Shown here one piece after another: positions 58,440 through 64,000 of a stretch of 64,000 bases of DNA; the first letter of the stretch is position 1; each line of letters begins with the position of its first letter. The position numbers were made by a program, and so were the translations under genes. Source of the stretch: Halobacillus massiliensis (lineage in GTDB: Bacteria > Bacillota > Bacilli > Bacillales > Halobacillaceae); the NCBI RefSeq assembly GCF_900166625.1, contig NZ_LT800499.1, positions 971,558-1,035,557 of the forward strand. The letters are read 5' to 3'. The notes beneath the pieces were generated by a model. That model had not been told where the DNA came from. It saw only the letters and a program-made list of their open reading frames with translations, and did no database searches.

Positions 58440-58513
58440 TAGAAGCGCTTTCATTTATTATAATATTAATTATTTGTTGGGTAAACAAACAAATTAATTT
58501 GAAAGCGTTTAAT
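58440..58513. promoter_or_regulatory. Shared control region: two cre boxes, XylR-like operator and ROK promoter
   Basis: cre 1 at 58440-58454 (minus strand atgaaagcgcttcta) and cre 2 at 58499-58513 (ttgaaagcgtttaat), each one mismatch from the CcpA consensus. Between them is an imperfect inverted repeat ttaattatttgtt (58466-58478)/aacaaacaaattaa (58484-58497) that resembles the XylR operator. Minus-strand promoter TTTACC (58485-58480), 17 bases, TATAAT (58462-58457) is covered by it. Confidence 0.7.
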
Positions 58514-58533
58514 TTAGAAGGGAGAGCAAAGAA

Positions 58534-59544
58534 ATGAATAAAAAAGTAGTGGGGTTATTGGTTTTAGCTTTGAGTTTAGTACTTCTTGCCGGATGTAATT
58601 CGGGGACTTCGAATGGAGAAAGCGGAGAGGGAGGTTCAGGGCAAGAGCTGCGGTTAGCACATAACTTAGGGGAGGATCACCCTGTTCATGCGGGTCTGCA
58701 AAGGTTTGCGGATAAGGTGAAGGAAAATACAAATGGAGAAGTCACAGTGAAGATTTTTGCTAACGGAGTATTAGGCGATGAAAAGGAAGTTCTTGAGCAA
58801 TTACAAAGCGGCGCTGTTGATATGACGAAGGTAAGTGCAGGAGCACTGGAAAGTTTCTCAGATGATTATCAAGTATTTTCGCTTCCTTACATTTTTGAAA
58901 GTGAAGACCATTATCGCAATGTAATGGAATCTGATATTGTCAACGAAATCTATCAATCTACTGAAGATAAAGGGTTTGTCGGATTGACCTATTTCGATTC
59001 AGGAGCCCGAAGCTTTTATACAAAGGATACAGCGATTGAAACTCCCGATGATTTAAAAGGGATGAAAATCCGCGTCATGGACAGCCCGACAGCAATTCAG
59101 ATGGTTAAACTGTTAGGCGGAACACCTACTCCGATGCCATATGGTGAAATTTACACAGGCATGCAGCAGGGAGTTATTGATGGAGCAGAAAGCAACCCTA
59201 CGGCTTTAACTACTGGTAAGCATGGCGAAGTGGCAAAGAATTTTTCTGTGAATGAACATACTATTATTCCAGATATCGTAGTTGTCAGCCAAGCTACATG
59301 GGATAAGCTCTCTGATGAACAAAAAGAAGCGGTACAGAGTGCAGCAGATGATGCTACACAGTACCAGGTGGAATTATGGGCAGAGGCAACAGAAGAAGCC
59401 ATTAGTGAAGCTGAAGAAATGGGTGTTGAATTTAACGAAGTCGATAAAGAACCATTCATCGAAGCCGTTCAGCCTATGCATGAGGAGTTTATGAAAGATG
59501 AGAGAATGGCAGAAATGATCGAAAAGATTAAAGAAATGAAATAA
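58534..59544 (+). CDS. TRAP transporter solute-binding lipoprotein (DctP family)
   Basis: A 336-residue DctP-type binding protein with lipoprotein signal (LLAGC, Cys20). Typical parts are ELRLAHNLGEDHPVHAGLQR, a TRAP arginine-containing segment FDSGARSFYT and MKIRVMDSPTAIQMVKLLGG, where Arg binds the substrate carboxylate. Together with the two membrane subunits it imports an organic acid. Its place beside uxaC suggests a hexuronate such as glucuronate or galacturonate. ATG 58534 follows gaagggagagc. Confidence 0.9.
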   Translation: MNKKVVGLLVLALSLVLLAGCNSGTSNGESGEGGSGQELRLAHNLGEDHPVHAGLQRFADKVKENTNGEVTVKIFANGVLGDEKEVLEQLQSGAVDMTKVSAGALESFSDDYQVFSLPYIFESEDHYRNVMESDIVNEIYQSTEDKGFVGLTYFDSGARSFYTKDTAIETPDDLKGMKIRVMDSPTAIQMVKLLGGTPTPMPYGEIYTGMQQGVIDGAESNPTALTTGKHGEVAKNFSVNEHTIIPDIVVVSQATWDKLSDEQKEAVQSAADDATQYQVELWAEATEEAISEAEEMGVEFNEVDKEPFIEAVQPMHEEFMKDERMAEMIEKIKEMK

Positions 59545-59551
59545 CTGTGAC

Positions 59552-59580
59552 AGAAGGTGCTCTCTCATTGAGTGCCTTCT
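59552..59580 (+). other. Intercistronic stem-loop between dctP and dctQ
   Basis: agaaggtgctc (59552-59562) pairs with gagtgccttct (59570-59580) over 11 bp with two G-T pairs. No T run follows. Such stems often stabilise the message for an abundant binding protein. Confidence 0.55.
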
Positions 59581-59665
59581 ATCATGTATAGAAGCTGTAG
59601 TTAGTAGACAGATAGAAAACCTGAATGGGCGACGTAATTTATAGGTTGAGTGAAGGAGGAAGAAA

Positions 59666-60151
59666 ATGGTCAGCAAAATTAAAGGGTTATTAGACAGAAC
59701 GATCCTTTCTGTGGCAGCTTTGTTTACTTTGCTGTTGTTTTTAGGGGCAATATGGCAGGTAATCAGCCGTTATTTTCTTAACGCACCGAGTACATTTACG
59801 GAAGAACTACTCCGATTTTTACTCGTTTGGACATCGATTCTTGGGGCTACTTATGCCTTTGGATCTAATCAGCATCTGGCCATTACGTTCCTGAAAAACA
59901 AATTTAAAGGTAAAAATAAATTAGTCATTCGAATCATCAATGATGTGTTCATTCTAGGATTTGCCTACTTGATTATGATTCGAGGCGGCATGGAAGTCGT
60001 AAACGTGACGATGGGGCAGCTTACGCCAATTTTAGGAATCCCTATGGGGGTTGTATATTCAATTCTACCTGTTTCTGGTGTGCTCATTATCATCTATAAG
60101 CTGCTGCTTCTGCCGGAATACAAACAGGAATTGGCAGTAGAGGAGGCGTAG
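59666..60151 (+). CDS. TRAP transporter small membrane subunit (DctQ family)
   Basis: A 161-residue protein with four membrane helices (LDRTILSVAALFTLLLFLG, RFLLVWTSILGATYAFGSNQ, and two C-terminal helices). ATG 59666 follows gaaggaggaag. It lies four bases before the large subunit gene and links binding protein and DctM. Confidence 0.9.
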   Translation: MVSKIKGLLDRTILSVAALFTLLLFLGAIWQVISRYFLNAPSTFTEELLRFLLVWTSILGATYAFGSNQHLAITFLKNKFKGKNKLVIRIINDVFILGFAYLIMIRGGMEVVNVTMGQLTPILGIPMGVVYSILPVSGVLIIIYKLLLLPEYKQELAVEEA

Positions 60152-60154
60152 GAA

Positions 60155-61459
60155 ATGGATTTAGCACTTCAAGCAGCATTGATTTTATTTGGAACATTTT
60201 TTGTTTTACTAGCTATCGGAGTTCCTATTTCTGTAGGAATTGGGATCGCTTCTTTTATAACAGCGTTAACTATTGTACCGATGGATGTGGCTATATTCAC
60301 AGCCGCACAGAACATGGTCCAGGGTATTAACAGCTTTGCTTTGCTCGCTGTCATCTTTTTCATTTTATCTGGAAGTATTATGAACAACGGCGGTATTGCT
60401 ATTCGGTTGATTAATCTTGCTAAATTGCTCGGAGGCCGGCTTCCAGGATCATTAGCTCATACGAATGTAGTAGGAAACATGCTGTTTGGCTCGATCTCCG
60501 GATCAGCTGTAGCTTCTGCGGCAGCGATCGGGAAAGTCATGACCCCTCTGCAGGAGAAAGAAGGCTATGACAAATCTTATTCAGCAGCGGTGAACATCGC
60601 TTCTTCACCAGCCGGATTGTTAATTCCGCCTAGTGGTGTATTAATCCTTTATTCTCTAGTAAGCGGGGGAACTTCCATATCGGCTCTGTTTATGGCCGGC
60701 TATCTGCCTGGATTACTGATGGGGCTTGCCGTTATGGTCGTTGCTTATCTAATCGCAAAGAAACAAAACTACCCGATAGCTGAACGGCCGACTGTTTCGC
60801 AAGGCCTCAAAATTGTACTGGATGCGATTCCAAGCCTGCTAATGATTGTTGTCGTTATTGGTGGAATTGTAGCTGGGATCTTTACAGCTACAGAAGGGGC
60901 TGCTGTCGCTGTTCTTTACTCCATCGTTCTATCGGCCATTTACCGGGAAATCAAGCTATCTCACATTCCGGAAATTTTAAAAGAAACAGTCGTTATGACT
61001 GGGATTGTACTTTTTCTAGTGGGAGCTTCTTCCATCATGTCATGGGTCATGGCCTTTACGGGTATTCCTCTGGCTATCTCTGATATGCTGCTGGCTGCTT
61101 CTGAGAACCCGATTATTATTCTTCTGATCATGAACCTGCTGCTTTTAATCGTAGGTACATTCATGGATTTAACACCGGCTGTATTAATCTTTACGCCAAT
61201 CTTCCTTCCGATTGCAACAGAGCTTGGAATGGATCCTGTTCACTTTGGAATCGTCCTTGTTTTTAATCTTTGTATTGGAATTATGACACCACCTGTTGGA
61301 AGCAGTTTGTTTGTTGGCTGCAGTGTCGCCAATGTGTCGATTGAATCGGTGCTTCGTCCTCTATCTAAGATCTTTATAGCCCTGGTCGCTGCACTTTTAC
61401 TCGTAACGTTTATACCATCTATTAGTCTAGCTATTCCGAAATTACTCGATCTCATGTAA
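60155..61459 (+). CDS. TRAP transporter large membrane subunit (DctM family)
   Basis: A 434-residue permease with about twelve helices. It has FFILSGSIMNNGGIAIRLIN, GSISGSAVASAAAIGKVMTP and SSPAGLLIPPSGVLILYSLV, the repeat signatures of DctM. It uses the sodium gradient to import the substrate delivered by the binding protein. ATG 60155 follows agaggaggcg. Confidence 0.92.
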   Translation: MDLALQAALILFGTFFVLLAIGVPISVGIGIASFITALTIVPMDVAIFTAAQNMVQGINSFALLAVIFFILSGSIMNNGGIAIRLINLAKLLGGRLPGSLAHTNVVGNMLFGSISGSAVASAAAIGKVMTPLQEKEGYDKSYSAAVNIASSPAGLLIPPSGVLILYSLVSGGTSISALFMAGYLPGLLMGLAVMVVAYLIAKKQNYPIAERPTVSQGLKIVLDAIPSLLMIVVVIGGIVAGIFTATEGAAVAVLYSIVLSAIYREIKLSHIPEILKETVVMTGIVLFLVGASSIMSWVMAFTGIPLAISDMLLAASENPIIILLIMNLLLLIVGTFMDLTPAVLIFTPIFLPIATELGMDPVHFGIVLVFNLCIGIMTPPVGSSLFVGCSVANVSIESVLRPLSKIFIALVAALLLVTFIPSISLAIPKLLDLM

Positions 61460-61477
61460 ACCAGGGGGGTTACTGTT

Positions 61478-63859
61478 GTGATAAATAATTTAATGTTTCA
61501 GCTTGTTACTAACGAAAATAACCGGCTTGCATTTACGGCAGAGTCGGAAAAAATAGAAGTCTATGTTCTAGAAGAAGATATTTTTCGAGTGTTCATGCCT
61601 TTTGACAAAGAAAACAGATTAGAAAAAACGTGGACGATTGCCCCTGGCATGGAGGATATCCCTTTTGAAGGAAGAGATCGATTTGATATCAGCCCTTTCC
61701 AGCTGCCGGAGTATACGGTTGAGGAAAGTGAAGAAAAAGTAGAGGTATACACCGGGACATTAAAAGCGGTCATCTGGCTGGATGGCTTTTATATTGACTG
61801 GTCTATGAAGCGTGATGATTCCTGGATCAAGGTTGCAGGAGATCGCAAGACACAGAGCTATAATTTTAACAATAGCTTAGGAGAATCTGCGTGCCATTAC
61901 ATGGAGAGAGACCGTTCGGAAAAGTATTTCGGTTTAGGAGAAAAAGGCGGTCTGATGGATCGGCATCATAAACGCTACCAAATGAGAACGATTGATGCGA
62001 TGGGATATGATGCAGAAACAACGGATCCTTTATATAAGCATATTCCTTTTTATCTCGTTTATCAGCCGGAGTCCTCGGCTTCTTATGGAATTTTCTATGA
62101 TAATTACTCAGACAGTATATTCGATATGGGAGCTGAATTGGACAATTATCATGGATTTTACCGATATTATCAGGCGGAAAAAGGAGACTTGGACTATTAT
62201 TTCATCCTTGGCCCGAAGATCAGCGAGGTCGTTGAACGGTACACATGGATGACAGGAAAAACTATAATGCCTCCGAAGTGGAGTCTAGGATACTCCGGCT
62301 CTACGATGACTTATACAGATGCACCAGATGCCCAGGAGCAGTTGAAAAAGTTTGTAGAGGACTGCCGTGCGTATGATATCCCGTGTGATTCCTTCCAATT
62401 ATCCTCGGGTTATACATCGATTGGTGATAAACGCTATGTCTTTAATTGGAACCATTCGAAAGTTCCGGACCCAGTCGAAATGAATCAGCATTTTCACGAC
62501 AATGGCATCCGGGTGTGTGCCAATATTAAACCATGTTTGTTGGATGATCACCCAGAATACGAGAGTTTGAAAGAACAAGGACTGTTCGTGAAAAATGAAG
62601 AGGGCACCCCGGAAATCTCACAATTTTGGGATGCGCTCGGATCGTATGTCGATTTTACCAACCCACAGACTATTAAATGGTGGAAGGATCGAATTAAAGA
62701 AACACTCTTATCCTATGGAATCGATTCTACGTGGAACGACAATAACGAGTACGAAATTTGGGATGAACGGGCAACAGCTGACAATTTCGGCCGTCCGCTA
62801 TCCATTCAATACGTAAAGCCGATTCAAACACTGCTTATGATGAAAGCATCGTTTGAAGCACAGCAGGAATATGAACAGCAGAAACGGCCATATCTCATTT
62901 CCCGATCCGGCGGGCCTGGAATGCATCGCTATGTGCAAACATGGTCAGGAGATAACTATACCGAGTGGAAAACAATCAGATACAACTTGAAAATGGGCTT
63001 AAGCCTAAGTCTTTCTGGTATTTTTAACTTCGGCCATGATATTGGCGGCTTCGCGGGTAAAGCGCCTGAACCGGAGTTGTTTATCCGCTGGATCCAAAAT
63101 GGCATCTTTCATCCTCGTTTTACGATTCATTCCTGGAATGAAGATCAAACGGTCAACGTGCCATGGATGTATCCTGAATACATGAGCATCGTTCGTAATT
63201 TAATGAAGGAAAGAGTTAAGTGGCTTCCCTACTTTTACCATCTGATGTACCAAGCCCATGAAAACTATCAGCCGATTTTGGCACCCACATTCTACCATTT
63301 CGATGAAGACGAACGAACGTTTTTAGAAAATGATGAGTTCATGGCAGGAGAGGACTTGCTGATTGCTTCTGTTATGGACAAGGGCCAAACGAAAAGAGAG
63401 CTTTATCTGCCGGAGAATTCAAACGGCTGGTATGAGATAGAAACAGAAAAATGGTACGAAGGCGGCCAGACGATAACAGCTGACGCTCCTCTTGATGTCA
63501 TTCCTAAATTTGCACAAGGAGGGGCCGTATTCCCAATTCGTGATGGGGAGATCACTTTTGAAAATAAAGAAGATACCGAAAGAGGTCTTCTCCTTTACCC
63601 TATGCTAGGAGAAGGAGAGACGAAAAGAGTGTTCTATGAAGACGATGGCCTCACCATGGATTATAAAAAGGGAAGTGCTGCCTGGCTTGAGGTCAGCATG
63701 AACACTACAGAGGAAACCATTGAAGTATCTATCGAAATTACGGGCGACTACAAGCTGCCTTATTCCTCGCTCAACGTATATTTCCCAGAGCGTGAAGACC
63801 GGACAATTATTGTAAATCATAAGGAGATATATCAAACCTCCTGCGAGCTAAAGCTCTAG
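61478..63859 (+). CDS. Glycoside hydrolase family 31 enzyme
   Basis: A 793-residue GH31 enzyme: N-terminal beta-sandwich (1-250), a (beta/alpha)8 barrel and C-terminal beta domains. The nucleophile region reads DSTWNDNNEYEIWDE (first Asp likely the catalytic nucleophile), and HDIGGFAGKAPEPELFIRW lines the active site. The WNDNNEYE form differs from the WxDMNE of alpha-glucosidases, so specificity is open. No signal peptide, so it acts on imported oligosaccharides. Being between a TRAP transporter and uxaC, it may release a sugar from an alpha-linked uronate disaccharide. GTG 61478 follows aggggggtt. Confidence 0.85.
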   Translation: MINNLMFQLVTNENNRLAFTAESEKIEVYVLEEDIFRVFMPFDKENRLEKTWTIAPGMEDIPFEGRDRFDISPFQLPEYTVEESEEKVEVYTGTLKAVIWLDGFYIDWSMKRDDSWIKVAGDRKTQSYNFNNSLGESACHYMERDRSEKYFGLGEKGGLMDRHHKRYQMRTIDAMGYDAETTDPLYKHIPFYLVYQPESSASYGIFYDNYSDSIFDMGAELDNYHGFYRYYQAEKGDLDYYFILGPKISEVVERYTWMTGKTIMPPKWSLGYSGSTMTYTDAPDAQEQLKKFVEDCRAYDIPCDSFQLSSGYTSIGDKRYVFNWNHSKVPDPVEMNQHFHDNGIRVCANIKPCLLDDHPEYESLKEQGLFVKNEEGTPEISQFWDALGSYVDFTNPQTIKWWKDRIKETLLSYGIDSTWNDNNEYEIWDERATADNFGRPLSIQYVKPIQTLLMMKASFEAQQEYEQQKRPYLISRSGGPGMHRYVQTWSGDNYTEWKTIRYNLKMGLSLSLSGIFNFGHDIGGFAGKAPEPELFIRWIQNGIFHPRFTIHSWNEDQTVNVPWMYPEYMSIVRNLMKERVKWLPYFYHLMYQAHENYQPILAPTFYHFDEDERTFLENDEFMAGEDLLIASVMDKGQTKRELYLPENSNGWYEIETEKWYEGGQTITADAPLDVIPKFAQGGAVFPIRDGEITFENKEDTERGLLLYPMLGEGETKRVFYEDDGLTMDYKKGSAAWLEVSMNTTEETIEVSIEITGDYKLPYSSLNVYFPEREDRTIIVNHKEIYQTSCELKL

Positions 63860-63884
63860 TATGACAAGAAAGGCGTGATAGACG

Positions 63885-64000
63885 ATGAAAACTTTTATTA
63901 CGGATGATTTTCTATTACACAATGAGTATGCGCGTGAATTATATCACGAGCATGCGAAAGACTTGCCAGTAATCGACTATCATAATCATCTGCCACCTAA
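63885..64000 (+). CDS. uxaC: Uronate isomerase, N-terminal part (cut by window end)
   Basis: The first 38 residues ([20 protein letters not shown], then [13 protein letters not shown]) match the start of UxaC/glucuronate isomerase, with the metal-binding His-x-His in YHNHLPP where most members read YHCHL. The enzyme converts glucuronate or galacturonate to fructuronate or tagaturonate. It follows the GH31 gene by 25 bases in the same operon and fixes the pathway of the cluster as hexuronate catabolism. It continues beyond base 64000. Confidence 0.85.
   Translation, partial: MKTFITDDFLLHNEYARELYHEHAKDLPVIDYHNHLPP

Overview
The window reads as chromosomal DNA of a low-GC, endospore-forming Gram-positive of the family Bacillaceae. 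The evidence is strong AGGAGG-type ribosome binding sites with frequent TTG and GTG starts, a complete gerA-type germination operon, an AbrB-family switch protein, a stressosome (RsbR) paralogue, a YidC2/MifM-type pair, a YrzI-type small-ORF operon and catabolite-responsive (cre) boxes. A moderately halophilic genus such as Halobacillus or Virgibacillus is possible but is a guess. I see no tRNA, rRNA, CRISPR array or intact insertion sequence.

Left region (0-27 kb): mostly small, separately transcribed accessory genes: acetyltransferases, VOC and DinB proteins, a TetR/NTF2 pair, a HAD phosphatase, a PadR-DUF1048-ABC exporter operon, an ECF42-type sigma factor with its DGPF partner, a GC-rich peptidase E-like gene, MsrA, a cupin protein and an ArsR-AHSA1 fusion. 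Between them lie many copies of a short intergenic element with terminal inverted repeats and an internal terminator-like hairpin. A coherent catabolic unit sits at 11.2-18 kb: an ArsR-type regulator with a large C-terminal domain, divergent from a YtfQRT/YjfF-like furanose ABC transporter and a phytanoyl-CoA-dioxygenase-like enzyme.

Middle region (27-37.5 kb): one long minus-strand operon. It encodes a cytochrome-b-like membrane subunit, a Nas/Nap-type molybdenum nitrate reductase, a four-cluster ferredoxin subunit, a Tat-exported Rieske protein, three small proteins, a NarK transporter fused to a PAS domain, a histidine kinase without an input domain, a NarL-type regulator, a GAF protein resembling the nitrate receptor NreA, and a multi-PAS histidine kinase. 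It looks like a nitrate respiration module with built-in nitrate sensing, driven by a promoter with a poor -35 box and an adjacent symmetric operator.

Right region (38-64 kb): DUF488, an Arr-type rifampin ADP-ribosyltransferase, a MifM-like arrest peptide upstream of yidC2 with a 16-bp SD-sequestering stem, TerC, an FAD oxidoreductase, a YrzI-like small-ORF operon with three tandem terminator hairpins, gerABC, a GntP permease, glutamate dehydrogenase, a DMT exporter, an SDR, an L,D-transpeptidase, AbrB and an RsbR paralogue. It ends with a uronate cluster: a ROK repressor divergent from a TRAP transporter, a GH31 glycosidase and the start of uronate isomerase uxaC.

The strongest candidates for new biology are the MifM-like nascent-chain switch, the YrzI-type operon with tandem hairpins, the NarK-PAS fusion inside an atypical nitrate reductase operon, and the dispersed inverted-repeat element.
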